Shown here: one piece after another, positions 19,667-29,313 of the stretch
Layout of the letters: every line of letters begins with the position of its first letter
Position numbering within the stretch: position 1 is the first letter of the stretch
Origin: Planctomycetia bacterium
GTDB taxonomy: Bacteria; Planctomycetota; UBA8108; UBA1146
Assembly (NCBI GenBank): GCA_012269595.1
Contig: JAAXJX010000018.1
Coordinates: 1 to 39,198 of the forward strand
Length of the DNA: 39,198 nucleotides
Direction of reading: 5' to 3'
Notes under the pieces: model-generated
What the model saw: the letters and a program-made list of their open reading frames with translations, nothing else
What the model was told of the DNA's origin: nothing
The model's database searches: none
Program-made: the position numbers and the translations under genes

Positions 19667-20890
19667 ATGGAATCCAACACCCTTGATTCACGCCTCCCGG
19701 TGACCGTTCTTTCCGGGTTTTTGGGCGCAGGAAAAACCACTCTTCTCAACCAGATCCTCAACAATCGTGAGGGCCGGAGGGTGGCAGTCATCGTTAACGA
19801 CATGAGTGAGGTCAATATCGATGCGGCCCTCGTCGAGAAGGGGGGTGCGGAGCTTTCACGCACTGAAGAGCAGTTGGTCGAAATGTCCAATGGCTGTATC
19901 TGCTGCACTCTGAGAGACGATCTCCTCGCCGAGGTCTCACGCATGGCCCAGGAAAACCGTTTTGACTATCTCCTGATCGAGTCGACCGGAATTTCAGAAC
20001 CGATCCCCGTGGCCCAGACTTTCACCTTTGAGGATGAAGAAGGGGTCAGCCTCGGTCAGGTCTCCCGCCTCGACACCATGGTGACGGTCGTCGATGCCGC
20101 CAACTTTCTGAAGGACTATCAGAAAGGGGACTCCCTCCAGGAACGTGGGGAATCCCTTGGGGAAGAAGATGAACGCACGGTCACCGATCTGCTCATCGAT
20201 CAGGTCGAGTTTGCCGATGTGATCCTGCTCAACAAATGTGATCTGGTCAGTGAAGAGGTGGCGGCCGAGGTCGAGGGGATCCTCAGGGCCCTGAATCGGG
20301 GTGCACAGATCATTCGAACTACACGGGGACAGGTTCCGATTTCCCGGGTTCTCGACACCCAGCTTTTTGATTACGACGCCGCCACCGAGTCTGCAGGATG
20401 GATCAGGGAGCTTCAGGGGGAACACACTCCAGAGACTGAAGAATACGGGATTTCCAGCTTCTGCTATCGCAATGCCAACCCCTTCGATGCCGACAAACTG
20501 TGGGACTTCTTCCACACCGAGGAAAACTGGAAGGGTGTCGTCCGGTCGAAGGGTTATTTCTGGGTCGCTGCTGATCCCAGTGTTGCCTACACCTGGTCTC
20601 AGGCAGGGGGCGTGAGCAATGTGGAGGCAGAAGGAAACTGGTGGGCGGCGATCCCCCCTGAACATTGGCCCCACGAAGAAGGAGATCGGCCTGATCAAAG
20701 AGAAGGCTGGCATCCTCGATATGGCGACCGCACCCAACAACTGGTTTTCATTGGCCAGAATATGGATGAAGCTTGGATCCGTTCCCGACTGGATGAATGT
20801 CTTCTCGATGAGATCACCCGCGACCAGAACAGCAAGTCCTGGGTCCATCTGAAAAATCCATTCCCGGAATTGAAGCTCGATAACGCATGA
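19667..20890 (+). CDS. CobW/COG0523-family GTPase, ZigA-like zinc metallochaperone
   Basis: The 407-residue protein has Walker A GFLGAGKT (17-24), the conserved zinc-binding CICC (77-80) and the G4 motif NKCD. Its C-terminal CobW_C domain reads GNWWAAIP, then [10 protein letters not shown] and LDECLLDE. The wording [10 protein letters not shown] and this C-terminus are typical of the ZigA branch, which in other bacteria is induced by zinc starvation under Zur. The ATG at 19667 was chosen because similarity starts there; a start at 19577 would add 30 unrelated residues. The operator lies upstream, and the next gene overlaps by ATGA. It likely delivers zinc to client enzymes when zinc is scarce. 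Confidence 0.9.
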   Translation: MESNTLDSRLPVTVLSGFLGAGKTTLLNQILNNREGRRVAVIVNDMSEVNIDAALVEKGGAELSRTEEQLVEMSNGCICCTLRDDLLAEVSRMAQENRFDYLLIESTGISEPIPVAQTFTFEDEEGVSLGQVSRLDTMVTVVDAANFLKDYQKGDSLQERGESLGEEDERTVTDLLIDQVEFADVILLNKCDLVSEEVAAEVEGILRALNRGAQIIRTTRGQVPISRVLDTQLFDYDAATESAGWIRELQGEHTPETEEYGISSFCYRNANPFDADKLWDFFHTEENWKGVVRSKGYFWVAADPSVAYTWSQAGGVSNVEAEGNWWAAIPPEHWPHEEGDRPDQREGWHPRYGDRTQQLVFIGQNMDEAWIRSRLDECLLDEITRDQNSKSWVHLKNPFPELKLDNA

Positions 20891-22155
20891 ACCCGGAATG
20901 GTTGATCGTTGGCGGTGGGATACATGGTGTTCATCTGGCAGCTCGGCTGTTGGTGGAGGGCAAGGTTCTTCCGGAACAATTGATGATTGTGGATCCCGGG
21001 GAGAGGCTTCTCGATCGCTGGCGATCCTGCACCAGTGTAACCGGTATGCGCTTTCTGCGATCCCCTGCAGTGCACCACCTTGACGTGCACCATGCTTCTC
21101 TTCAGCACTTCGCAGGTAACAATTGGAACTCGCGAAGGAGCGGTTTTGCGGAGCCTTACGGCCGGCCGGCACTTTCACTGTTCAATCAACATTCAGACCA
21201 GTTGATTCGATCTCTGGGACTCGATGCTCTTCACCGAAGAGACCGGGTTATTCTCACCAAGCCACATCGGTCTGGCGTTCAGGTGAAATTGGCCAGGGGA
21301 GGATGGGTGGAGGCACAAAATGTGATCCTCGCCATCGGTACCAGTGAACAGCCCAGTTGGCCCGACTGGGCCCCCAGGAGTCATTCACGGGTGCAGCATA
21401 TCTTCGAGCCGGGTTTTCAGGACTGGCCGACCGGTCAGGGCGAGAGAGTGGCGGTGGTTGGCGGAGGGATTTCAGCGGTGCAAGTGGCCCTGAGACTCGC
21501 CTCCGAAGGGCACCAACCCCGTTTGGTGACGCGTCACGGCTTCCGGATTCATCAGTTTGACAGCGATCCTGTGTGGCTGGGGCCCCGGGTTCGCATCGAC
21601 TTTGATCGTCATCGGCAAACCTCAAGACGGCGGGAGATCATCACCGAAGCGCGTCACCGGGGGTCAATTCCTCCGGATGTTTCGCTCGCACTTCGTCGAG
21701 CTCTCAAGGAGGAAAAGATCATCTGGGATCAACAGATTGTCGAGGAAGTTTTCTCCAGCGATGAGATTTTGGGAATTCAGTTTCAGGATGGACGCGTGGT
21801 CGAAGCGGATCGAATCCTGTTGGCGACCGGATTTTCTCCGGTTCGCCCAGGGGGGAAGATGGTCAAAGAGCTGGCCGACTATGCGGGTCTCCCCTGTGCA
21901 GAGTGCGGCTTTCCCGTCGTCGATGCCTCTTTGAGATGGCATAAAAGGGTAAGGGTTTCCGGCCCTCTTGCCGAACTGGAAGTGGGTCCCGTCTCCAGAA
22001 ACATCGCGGGGGCACGGCTGGCAGGGGACCGTCTCATTAGCACGGTCAAAGATCGATCATGGAAGAAGTCGATTTCCAATGTCATCCGCGGAGGTGCAGG
22101 AATCCTTCGCCCGCGGACGAAGACAACCATCACACCCACGGTGCTTTCTGACTAG
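20887..22155 (+). CDS. FAD/NAD(P)-binding flavoprotein of the zinc island
   Basis: The 422-residue protein has an N-terminal FAD-binding Rossmann motif [12 protein letters not shown], a second dinucleotide-binding motif [15 protein letters not shown] (about 193-207) and the late [11 protein letters not shown] motif. The plan resembles NAD_binding_9/SidA-like N-hydroxylating monooxygenases, but the substrate cannot be told from sequence. No signal peptide is seen. It overlaps the CobW gene by ATGA and is thus under the same operator. By context it may help make a metal-binding compound or maintain redox state under zinc limitation; this is inference. It ends 7 bp from the convergent MerC-like gene. 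Confidence 0.78.
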   Translation: MNPEWLIVGGGIHGVHLAARLLVEGKVLPEQLMIVDPGERLLDRWRSCTSVTGMRFLRSPAVHHLDVHHASLQHFAGNNWNSRRSGFAEPYGRPALSLFNQHSDQLIRSLGLDALHRRDRVILTKPHRSGVQVKLARGGWVEAQNVILAIGTSEQPSWPDWAPRSHSRVQHIFEPGFQDWPTGQGERVAVVGGGISAVQVALRLASEGHQPRLVTRHGFRIHQFDSDPVWLGPRVRIDFDRHRQTSRRREIITEARHRGSIPPDVSLALRRALKEEKIIWDQQIVEEVFSSDEILGIQFQDGRVVEADRILLATGFSPVRPGGKMVKELADYAGLPCAECGFPVVDASLRWHKRVRVSGPLAELEVGPVSRNIAGARLAGDRLISTVKDRSWKKSISNVIRGGAGILRPRTKTTITPTVLSD

Positions 22156-22162
22156 AGTCTGA

Positions 22163-22729
22163 TCACGAAGCCCCGTTTTGGCAGGTCCCGGTTTCGCTTT
22201 CGCAACAGCGGCGGCCGCAGCGCCGATTACCCCAGTGAGCCACAATCAGAAAGCCGCTACCCATGACAGTGGCGATACCAGCCGGTGGCCAGTGCAGGCT
22301 CATATCGCCCGATTGATCGGTGACCAGAGAGGGGCAGCAGTCACAGGATCCATCCGTTGTCATCGCCACTGAATCTACATCGAGCGAATCAACCGTGAGC
22401 GTGTTGCTGTCGGCAGGAAGATAAGGCAGGGCACTTCCTGTCAGGATGCAGGCAATCCCCACCAGGGCCGCAGCGGATACCCACTTCTGACGATGCTTGC
22501 GATATCCATGGATCACCACGGTCAGAGCCATGGGGACCACCCAGATCGCCATGAGAGCGTGGGAAGCGGGGTGGGCCCAGATCTCCGCAAAGGCGGGGAG
22601 GGTCAAAAACAGTACAGGGGCAATCAGGCAATGGATGGCGCAAGCGGTGGAAGCGAGACCACCGATCCTGTCGAGGCGATCGGAGTTGTTGGGCCGGGAG
22701 CTATCGTTGGTAGAAGCGGAGGGCGTCAT
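22163..22729 (-). CDS. MerC-like membrane protein with Cys-rich tail
   Basis: This is a 188-residue membrane protein of the MerC type. The family motif CAIHCLIAPVLFLTLPAF is in the first membrane segment, and two or three more hydrophobic segments follow. A soluble loop contains SCDCC, and the C-terminus is Cys-rich (RRCGRRCCESETGTC), so thiol metal binding is likely. The ATG at 22729 has AGGAT upstream and lies 2 bp after the repressor stop; an ATG at 22750 would overlap that gene. MerC carries mercuric ion in resistance operons. Here, with a Fur/Zur regulator and a ZigA-like GTPase, uptake of another thiophilic metal is more plausible. Confidence 0.8.
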   Translation of the reverse strand: MTPSASTNDSSRPNNSDRLDRIGGLASTACAIHCLIAPVLFLTLPAFAEIWAHPASHALMAIWVVPMALTVVIHGYRKHRQKWVSAAALVGIACILTGSALPYLPADSNTLTVDSLDVDSVAMTTDGSCDCCPSLVTDQSGDMSLHWPPAGIATVMGSGFLIVAHWGNRRCGRRCCESETGTCQNGAS

Positions 22730-22731
22730 CT

Positions 22732-23115
22732 CTATCCTGCCATCTTGCAATCGGCACAGAGTCCATAAAGCAGGATCTCGTGTCGCGTCATTTCAAATCC
22801 CTGCGGGAGCAGTTTATCCAGATTCTTCACACACCCCTCCACATCGTAGGCGCGGCTGCAAGTGGAGCACAAAAAGTGATGATGGTGCTGAAGCCCAGAG
22901 GATTCATAACGCACGGAACCGGATTCCAGTTCCACAGGTACGAGCTCCCCATCTTCCACACCCTTCTTCAGAGAGCGGTAGACGGTGGCGATGCCGATAC
23001 TGTTGAGCGAAGGGTTCGATCGAAGATGTTCCCAGAGTTCATTGGCAGACATGGGTCCATCGGCGACGGCCAGCGCCTCGATCACCTGTTGATGTTTGCT
23101 TTTGTTCTCACTCAT
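22732..23115 (-). CDS. Fur-family metal-responsive repressor, probably Zur
   Basis: The 127-residue protein has an N-terminal winged helix (IGIATVYRSLKKGVEDGELV recognition region) and the Fur dimerisation domain. Metal ligands are the HHHH cluster at 77-80 and two CXXC pairs, C83/C86 and C120/C123, that form the structural zinc site. Fur, Zur and PerR cannot be separated by sequence alone. The company of a ZigA-like GTPase and a MerC-like protein favours Zur. It starts 44 bp after the upstream permease gene with no operator of its own, so it is probably read from the ABC promoter and would regulate itself through the 26804-26819 site. Confidence 0.9.
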   Translation of the reverse strand: MSENKSKHQQVIEALAVADGPMSANELWEHLRSNPSLNSIGIATVYRSLKKGVEDGELVPVELESGSVRYESSGLQHHHHFLCSTCSRAYDVEGCVKNLDKLLPQGFEMTRHEILLYGLCADCKMAG

Positions 23116-23159
23116 GATTCAGTTCTCCAACAATGATGGCGTGATTGATCGACGATCGA

Positions 23160-24617
23160 TTACACCATACCTGTTTTACGTTCCCGAGCCCTTTTGTTCC
23201 TCGAAAGAAGAGTGGTCATGAAGATGGCCACCACACCGAGGGAAGCCCCCTGGATCAGGGGGGTCTGTTCAGGCGTCCTTCCGTGGCGACGCCAGTTTTC
23301 ATGGGCAAACAAGGCTTCAAAGGCGGGTTTTTCGATGGGTTCCATTTTCCACTGAAGATCGATCAGTGATTCCAGGCGTTTTTGAACTGCAGCGAGAATG
23401 TCGTTGCGGTGGGCACGGAAATTGATCGATTCGGTTCCCGCAAGAACGCACAGGGAGTTTTGGAAGACGTACGCCGGGTTGATCCAGCCAAAGATGGAGA
23501 CCGCTCCTTCCCTGACCGCTTCCCTTTTCGCAGTTTTTGCGGAGACCAGTGCCACTTCATCAAAGAAAGCAGCCTCACGGATCATGCGATCCATGCTCGA
23601 CTGGTTGGCCCGGTCCGGTGTTTCAGTGGGAGGGCTGATCTGTGGCCGTGCTTCATAGAACGCCGGGGCATAGGTTTCCACTTCGCCCAGCAGGATTTCG
23701 TAGCGTTCCGCCCGCAGCACCGTCGTCAATTCACTGGCGTAGAGGTTCGGCTGAGTACTGCTGACCACCTGGCGCACTGCAGCGGGAACGAGGACACAGA
23801 AACTGATCCACAAGCCGACCATCCACAATGCGGCAGTGGATGAGCCGGTTCCTGCAGAGAGAACCGCAGCAAAGAGGAGCCCCCACAGAAGAACGTATCC
23901 CAGAGATGCGAGACTGAAGGTCTTCCACAATTCGAAACTCTCTTTGAGAGCCCCGGTCCAGATTCCACCGACCACCAACAAAGTACCCACGAGGATCAGC
24001 ACCACCAGAATCGGCAGGGAAACCCGCAGCAGCCACCATGCTTTTGGCGACGCGGTTTGGGTTCGAACCGTGCGCAGAATTCCCAGATCACGTTCCATGC
24101 TGGAGACGTCAAACATCAACACCAGCAGGAGCAGGGGCATCAGATAAGCGAGGACGAAGGCGAGGTCAAAGTTGCCGGAGAGGAGCTTCTCCGCATTTCC
24201 CAAAGTAGAAGGGTCACTGGTACGGAAAGGTTCCGCACCCATCGTTGCGGAGACCACTGCCCAGGTACTGCGAATATCGGAGAGGCCGATGGCGAGGGCT
24301 GCGAGAGGTTCCGGCTCCATGACCGCATGGGCGGAAGCATAACGATCCGCGTAGCGAATCGTGGTCACATCGATCCAGTCGCGGTCATCCGGGCCACTGA
24401 CCTGATCATCAAACCAGCCGATGGCTTCCGTTCTTCGGCTCTCATCGCGATTGGCCAGCTCCTTCAGTGTCTCTCGCCAGTCATTCACATGGTGCAAACC
24501 GGATGAGATGGCATAGAAACCGCAGAGCAGAAACACCACCATTGCCGCGAGACGCATCGGTGAGCGACCCAGTCTCTGTATCTCAAATCGGACAAGGTTG
24601 AAAAAGAGGGCGATCAT
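23160..24617 (-). CDS. ABC-2 type permease (DUF3526-like), second subunit
   Basis: The 485-residue membrane protein has an N-terminal segment (IQRLGRSPMRLAAMVVFLLCGFYAI), a large extracytoplasmic loop (about 40-160) and a cluster of membrane segments from about 165 to 290. A second soluble loop and a C-terminal segment follow. Its plan matches the permease paralogs that come in pairs with one NosF/YbhF-like ATPase (DUF3526 group). The ATG overlaps the stop of the first permease. The substrate is unknown. By regulation, a metal- or metallophore-related export or envelope-maturation role is likely. Confidence 0.8.
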   Translation of the reverse strand: MIALFFNLVRFEIQRLGRSPMRLAAMVVFLLCGFYAISSGLHHVNDWRETLKELANRDESRRTEAIGWFDDQVSGPDDRDWIDVTTIRYADRYASAHAVMEPEPLAALAIGLSDIRSTWAVVSATMGAEPFRTSDPSTLGNAEKLLSGNFDLAFVLAYLMPLLLLVLMFDVSSMERDLGILRTVRTQTASPKAWWLLRVSLPILVVLILVGTLLVVGGIWTGALKESFELWKTFSLASLGYVLLWGLLFAAVLSAGTGSSTAALWMVGLWISFCVLVPAAVRQVVSSTQPNLYASELTTVLRAERYEILLGEVETYAPAFYEARPQISPPTETPDRANQSSMDRMIREAAFFDEVALVSAKTAKREAVREGAVSIFGWINPAYVFQNSLCVLAGTESINFRAHRNDILAAVQKRLESLIDLQWKMEPIEKPAFEALFAHENWRRHGRTPEQTPLIQGASLGVVAIFMTTLLSRNKRARERKTGMV

Positions 24618-26047
24618 CGGCTGCCCCCCACAATCGGAATGCGTCCGGTCCCGATCTGCAAAAGCCCCGCAGAAAAGATGACCCAGATCAGCAGCGACAG
24701 CGCCTCGGGCCAGCGATGCCCCAGGGCGAAATCAACGCTTTGAGGTTCGAACTCAAAGTCGGAAAGGGTCGCGTAATCGATTTTTTCACGACTCCAGCGC
24801 CCATTTTCCTGACGTGTTCCGGCTTTGGCATCGAGGTCATTGAGGATGCGGATCAGGTCACGGCGGTAGTTTTCTGCCTGACGCTGAAACTGGGCATCGT
24901 GGAACTGGTCCGTTCCGGCAAAGGCCATGCTCAAGCCTCTGGCGGCGAGGAATGGATCCAGGAAGGAGACCGCCTGCACGACCCCGATCTGTTTGCGGAC
25001 CGTTTCATGACGGCGGCCGAAGTGCACATCCCAAACCTGATTGCCGTATTCCTCATCCTTTTGCATCAGGATGCCGCCCAGATTGACGGGAAGGTCGCTG
25101 ACCTTTTCCACGCCGTATTCTTCGAGGACTTCCTGACGAACCACATTGCGACGCTCATCACGGGGGTTGTGCCCATCGAGACCTTTTGATCGGTCCTCGG
25201 CCATCTCGTCTTCAAAGGTGACCTGGGACTTGAGTGGGAACAGTTGTGAACTGAACTCCGCCGTGATCCTGGGGAGGACGACAGAAGTCACCAACCAGCC
25301 GATGGTCAGAATCATCAGTGCGCTGCGGGAATCGGCGACTCTGGCAGAGATCCAGACCGAAAGAAGAACAACGATCAAAAGGTAAAGAGAGTGGGAGCTG
25401 CCGAACAGTAACAAGCGAGTCTTGATATCCGTGGTAAGGGGTTCACCACTGAGCTGATCAATGACCACATGGGACACCATCAGCGCTCCCACCAACAACA
25501 ATGAAAGGAACCAGTAAGCGAGAGACTTCCCCCAGAGTATGGAGCGCAAGGACACTCCCTGAGCCACGAGAACTCGCAGCAACCCTGTCTCTCGATCACG
25601 GGACACCGAAGAAAATGCAGAGAATGCCAGCAGCAACGGAACCAGCAGGGACAGGATCGTTCCCGCATCAAAGGCTCCGAGGCGAATCAGTGAACTCCAC
25701 GACCCGGCGTCCGAATGGGAGGGCGGGTTTTGCACGTGGGCTTCGACTCGCACCACTTTCCCGGTGAAGGGCATGACCCCTGAATCAAGGGTCGAAAGCG
25801 GGCTGCTCGGCTTGTAGACGTAACTGCCATAGTGACCCACACCATGGGCAGAGAGCCCATCGATGGCTTCCCATTGCTGGCGGGAAATTTCCATCGCCGC
25901 CTCGCGCCCTGTCTTTGCACTGCGCTGGCTCTCTGCCCCGATCCACGTCGACAGGATGAGAGTAGCCAGTGCCAGGGCGACCAGCGCCAACAGGCGTCCG
26001 TCACTGCGAATCGAACGCAGTTCCATCAACAGCAGTTTGATGATCAC
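24614..26047 (-). CDS. ABC-2 type permease (DUF3526-like), first subunit
   Basis: The 477-residue membrane protein has the same plan as its neighbour: an N-terminal segment (RLLALVALALATLILSTWIGA), an extracytoplasmic loop, then a block of membrane segments and a C-terminal one. It contains SSVSRDRETGLLRVLVAQG, a typical ABC-2 permease cytoplasmic motif. The two permeases are homologous in layout and probably form a heterodimer. The start is GTG in a GTGA overlap with the ATPase stop; an in-frame ATG seven codons downstream is an alternative. Confidence 0.8.
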   Translation of the reverse strand: MIIKLLLMELRSIRSDGRLLALVALALATLILSTWIGAESQRSAKTGREAAMEISRQQWEAIDGLSAHGVGHYGSYVYKPSSPLSTLDSGVMPFTGKVVRVEAHVQNPPSHSDAGSWSSLIRLGAFDAGTILSLLVPLLLAFSAFSSVSRDRETGLLRVLVAQGVSLRSILWGKSLAYWFLSLLLVGALMVSHVVIDQLSGEPLTTDIKTRLLLFGSSHSLYLLIVVLLSVWISARVADSRSALMILTIGWLVTSVVLPRITAEFSSQLFPLKSQVTFEDEMAEDRSKGLDGHNPRDERRNVVRQEVLEEYGVEKVSDLPVNLGGILMQKDEEYGNQVWDVHFGRRHETVRKQIGVVQAVSFLDPFLAARGLSMAFAGTDQFHDAQFQRQAENYRRDLIRILNDLDAKAGTRQENGRWSREKIDYATLSDFEFEPQSVDFALGHRWPEALSLLIWVIFSAGLLQIGTGRIPIVGGSR

Positions 26048-26751
26048 GATCCGGACTCCATCTGTTTGAGGTAGATGGCTTCCAGGTCATTGGCAGAGAG
26101 TGAAGCCGGATCGATTTCCTGAACCAGCTTGCCTCCCTGGACGATGACCACCCGGTCACAGGATTCCTTGGCCCGGAAGAGATCGTGGGTCGCCATCAGG
26201 ACAGCAGCGCCTTCGTCCGCCACCTTGCGCACCAGCATCGACAGTTCATGACTGGCATGGGGGTCGAGTCCCGAAGCGGGTTCATCGAGGATCAGCGCCC
26301 GAGCGTTCTTGGAGGTGGCGATGGCGATGCCGACCTTTTGACGCATTCCCTTGGAGAAGGTGGAAACGCGCCGGTGGATCGCCTCGGGAGCGAGGCCGCA
26401 GTGGACCAGTTTCCGCGCCATTTCATCACGGGGGATCTTCAGTCCTGCCAGCGAAGAGAAGTGCTGCAGGTTTTCCATTGCACTGAGAAAGGGGTACAGA
26501 GCCACATTTTCGGGGATGTACCCGAGGCGACTGCGGGCTTCGTCAGGATTCTTTACGACGTCGACTCCGTCGATGACCACCGATCCGGAATCGGGCTTCA
26601 AAAAGCCCGCCAACAGGTGGATCGTCGTCGTTTTGCCGGCCCCATTTGGCCCCAAAAGGCCGAGAACCTCCCCAGGCTCGACGGTCAGGGTCAATGCCTG
26701 AAGCGCTTGCGTCGAACCGTACGACTTGCTGACAGCTTGTGTTGCGATCAT
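26044..26751 (-). CDS. ABC transporter ATP-binding protein
   Basis: This 235-residue nucleotide-binding subunit has Walker A GPNGAGKTT (34-42), Q-loop region LGYIPENVALYP, signature SKGMRQK (133-139), Walker B ALILDEP and the H-loop MATHD. It resembles the NosF/CcmA-YbhF branch that drives ABC-2 exporters. The ATG at 26751 has AGAGG at the right distance; a start at 26820 would lie inside the operator, which rules it out. It is first of five genes (ATPase, permease, permease, Fur/Zur, MerC-like) that overlap or lie within 44 bp of each other. Confidence 0.92.
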   Translation of the reverse strand: MIATQAVSKSYGSTQALQALTLTVEPGEVLGLLGPNGAGKTTTIHLLAGFLKPDSGSVVIDGVDVVKNPDEARSRLGYIPENVALYPFLSAMENLQHFSSLAGLKIPRDEMARKLVHCGLAPEAIHRRVSTFSKGMRQKVGIAIATSKNARALILDEPASGLDPHASHELSMLVRKVADEGAAVLMATHDLFRAKESCDRVVIVQGGKLVQEIDPASLSANDLEAIYLKQMESGS

Positions 26752-26802
26752 GAAGGCCTCTACAGACTCTTTGGGACAGATTTCATTCGTCGATAGCCGT
26801 GA

Positions 26803-26820
26803 ATGATAATCGATTATCAT
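26803..26820. promoter_or_regulatory. Fur/Zur-type operator, copy 2 (perfect palindrome)
   Basis: ATGATAATCGATTATCAT is a perfect 18-bp palindrome with core TGATAAT-CG-ATTATCA. It covers the -10 element of the ABC operon promoter and ends 51 bp before the ATPase start. It matches the site at 19549-19564 except for the two central bases (14 of 16). Confidence 0.8.
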
Positions 26821-26830
26821 GCCGTGTCAA
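26803..26830 (-). promoter_or_regulatory. Predicted promoter of the ABC-zur-merC operon
   Basis: On the minus strand, TTGACA (26825-26830, consensus -35) and TATCAT (26803-26808, -10) are spaced by 16 bp. The spacer and -10 are occupied by the palindromic operator, which predicts direct repression by the Fur-family protein of the same operon. Confidence 0.7.
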
Positions 26831-26860
26831 ATCAATCGACCGCTAAAGCAGACAGATTGC

Positions 26861-29296
26861 TCACCGCAATTTCTTGAGGGAAATGAGTGAAGGACGCTCA
26901 TCCGTGGCTGCAATGCGGGCGATGCTCTCACGGACGATCTTCGCCTTGTCCTTGCTCAGGCGCAGGGGGAAGTTTGGCTGGCCTGCATCGAAGAATGCGG
27001 CGTGCTCTTCGAGGGTGGGGATGACCCTTTGGGCATGGGCACCATACTTCTCCAGCATTTCGACCACCTTGACGATGCGATGTTCGCTGGCGTGGGGCTT
27101 CATGTCGCGGACGTAATCAGCCAGCAGTTCGATGCCTTCCGCCACGTGATGGCGAGAGAAGAGTTCGAGGCCCGCCATGCGGATTTCGTGGGCAAACATG
27201 ATGCCGCTTGGCGCGCGCACCGTGATCGCTTCCAGGATCGCCGGCAGCAGCGGCTTCAGCTGATCGAAGGAAAGATTGCGGTAAACGCTGCTCACCGCAC
27301 CGCGAGCGCGTCCATCCTGATTGAGCAGGCTCGCACGCACCGCTTTCAGTAGCGCCTTGCGATCGATGCCTTCCAGATCCCTGCCGATCAATCCCTTGTT
27401 GTGACTGAAGAGGGCAAAGGTCAGGTAGCGCTGCTCCATGTTGCGCGGATCTTTGGAAGAAGCCTTGCGTGACAGACGTGCGAGCAGTTCCGGAACCGCG
27501 ACCTGTGCCGGCTTGCCGATGGCGGCCAGAGCTTCGGCGGCCTTGATGCGCAGCCACAGGTCGGAAGAGCGCAGTGCCTTGCGCAACAGCGGAATCGCTG
27601 CTTCCGCACGGCCGCGCTGAAAGATGATGCCCTGGCAGGCACCGACGCGGCCATCCGTGTTTTTGCCCTGCAAAAGGCTCATCAACCCCGGAACGATTTC
27701 GGCTTCATTGCGACGACCCAGTTCCATGGCGGCACGTTCACGCACTACCGGTGACCAGCTGGTGAGTCGCTGGAGCAGGGTGTCGGTACTCATCGCTGCA
27801 TAGAAACTGGTGCGGTCCTTGTTGGTCCAGCCACGCCCATCATCGATGATGCTGTCCGCGGTGGCTCGATCGATCTGTGGTGCCGGACTCTTGCGCTTGC
27901 CGGTGAGATAGGTCTTTTTCAACGGCATCGCATAGGCGAGCAGGTAAGCGCCAGTGCTGTCCCAATTGTTGTAGGACTCGGGTCGGGGAGTCGGTGCTCC
28001 CTGATAGAGATAGGTGCCATCCCAACGGCGGGCGAGATCATAGGACCACGCCATCTCCTGCATCCATGCGCCGGTGGCATCTTTACCCGCGCGGGCGACG
28101 CCGGGCAGGGCCCACGTCATGTTGAAGAAGTTGCCGGTGTGTCCCTGATCACGCTCGGTGCCGTGGGCAGCGATGGCCATCTGTGAGAAGAACCCACAGG
28201 CATCCGCATCCGATTCCAGGTCAAAGAGCACTGCGGCCATCTCGTTCTTGCCATTGTCGCAGTGGTTTTCGATCCACGGATCGTGGTCGCCGTAGGGGAT
28301 GGATCCCTTGCCGACGTAGAAACGCACCAGGTCCAGGCTTTTGCGCAGTGCCTTGTCGAGACCGGGAACCTCCACCCGTGCCCGCTGGGCCAGTGCCAGC
28401 GAGTAGGTCAGCGGAATCCCCGGGGCGTTCATCATGCCGTAGCCTTCGAGACGGTTGTGGGGGCCCTGAATGAAACCGTGTCCCCAGGAACCGACGACGC
28501 TTTGTCCGTTGACGATCATGCGGGTGATACGCTCGAGACCATCTTTCACGTACGTGCGGTCACCGGTGGCGATGACGTACTCCGCCAGCAGGATATTGAC
28601 GTAGGAGTACTGCCACGTGCGCACACCGCTTTCCTGGTTGTATTCAGAGAGCAGTCGCACCTGCTCTTCGACGACGGGCAGGTATTTCTTGTCACCGCTG
28701 GCGAGAAGGGCGAGGGCATTGAGGGCGCGGGTGATCTCATTGCCGGCGCGGGGGTTGGCCTGCATCTTTTTTGCCAGTGTTTCGCAACCCTGTTCGAAGA
28801 TCTTTTGTGATTTGGAGCAGTCGTAGGGAGCCGTCTCGCTGTAACGGCCAAGAACCGCCAGCTCGATGGTGATGTCCCGGGTTTTGCCTTCACGCCAGAC
28901 TGTCAAAGGCAGAAGGCCACCCTTTTCTTCCGTCTCCGCAAGAGTGATGGCTTGTCCCATTTTCACACGGGCATCGTCATCGATGGTTTCACCGAAGAGC
29001 CCAGTGATCACATCGCCGACCTTCAGCTTTCCATCTGCCGGAGATCCTGCCGCCACTTTCGTCACAAGAATCTGCCGCGCATCCGTCGTCACATGTTTGT
29101 CACAGTAGATCCAGCCACGTGCCCCGGTCGGACCCAGATTCCAGTCGTGGGTCCATCCCTCGGGCACCGAACCCCCCGCGGTCAGATCGGGACGCGGAGC
29201 GGAGTTGGAGTGCTGGGCCTGAATCGGGAAAGCGGCAAGAAGGATCAGAAGGGTGGTGATCAGAAGAAGTGTTGGTCGAAGAAGAGGGCCCGGCAT
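26861..29296 (-). CDS. Secreted DUF6288-like protein with PDZ-like domain and HEAT repeats
   Basis: The 811-residue protein starts with a signal peptide (LLLITTLLILLAAFPIQAQ). Residues 45-150 form a PDZ-like domain typical of DUF6288: WNLGPTGARGWIY, ILVTKVAAGSPADGKLKVGDVITGLFG, then AETEEKGG and APYDCSKSQKIF. A long helical region (about 170-470) looks like an alpha/alpha barrel, and HEAT-like repeats follow (about 525-700; SPVVRERAAMELGRR, SSDLWLRIKAAEALAAIG). Such proteins are frequent in planctomycetes, but their role is not established. It lies 17 bp after the FabZ-like gene on the same strand and its 3' end is 31 bp from the ABC promoter. Confidence 0.8.
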   Translation of the reverse strand: MPGPLLRPTLLLITTLLILLAAFPIQAQHSNSAPRPDLTAGGSVPEGWTHDWNLGPTGARGWIYCDKHVTTDARQILVTKVAAGSPADGKLKVGDVITGLFGETIDDDARVKMGQAITLAETEEKGGLLPLTVWREGKTRDITIELAVLGRYSETAPYDCSKSQKIFEQGCETLAKKMQANPRAGNEITRALNALALLASGDKKYLPVVEEQVRLLSEYNQESGVRTWQYSYVNILLAEYVIATGDRTYVKDGLERITRMIVNGQSVVGSWGHGFIQGPHNRLEGYGMMNAPGIPLTYSLALAQRARVEVPGLDKALRKSLDLVRFYVGKGSIPYGDHDPWIENHCDNGKNEMAAVLFDLESDADACGFFSQMAIAAHGTERDQGHTGNFFNMTWALPGVARAGKDATGAWMQEMAWSYDLARRWDGTYLYQGAPTPRPESYNNWDSTGAYLLAYAMPLKKTYLTGKRKSPAPQIDRATADSIIDDGRGWTNKDRTSFYAAMSTDTLLQRLTSWSPVVRERAAMELGRRNEAEIVPGLMSLLQGKNTDGRVGACQGIIFQRGRAEAAIPLLRKALRSSDLWLRIKAAEALAAIGKPAQVAVPELLARLSRKASSKDPRNMEQRYLTFALFSHNKGLIGRDLEGIDRKALLKAVRASLLNQDGRARGAVSSVYRNLSFDQLKPLLPAILEAITVRAPSGIMFAHEIRMAGLELFSRHHVAEGIELLADYVRDMKPHASEHRIVKVVEMLEKYGAHAQRVIPTLEEHAAFFDAGQPNFPLRLSKDKAKIVRESIARIAATDERPSLISLKKLR

Positions 29297-29313
29297 GTTC
29301 AGGTCTTTCCGGT

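Noticed and set aside
23141-23163. Imperfect palindrome before the Fur/Zur gene (GATTGATCG / CGATCGATT)
   Set aside because: It overlaps the end of the permease gene, lacks the TGATAAT half-site and has mismatches; not convincing as a third operator.
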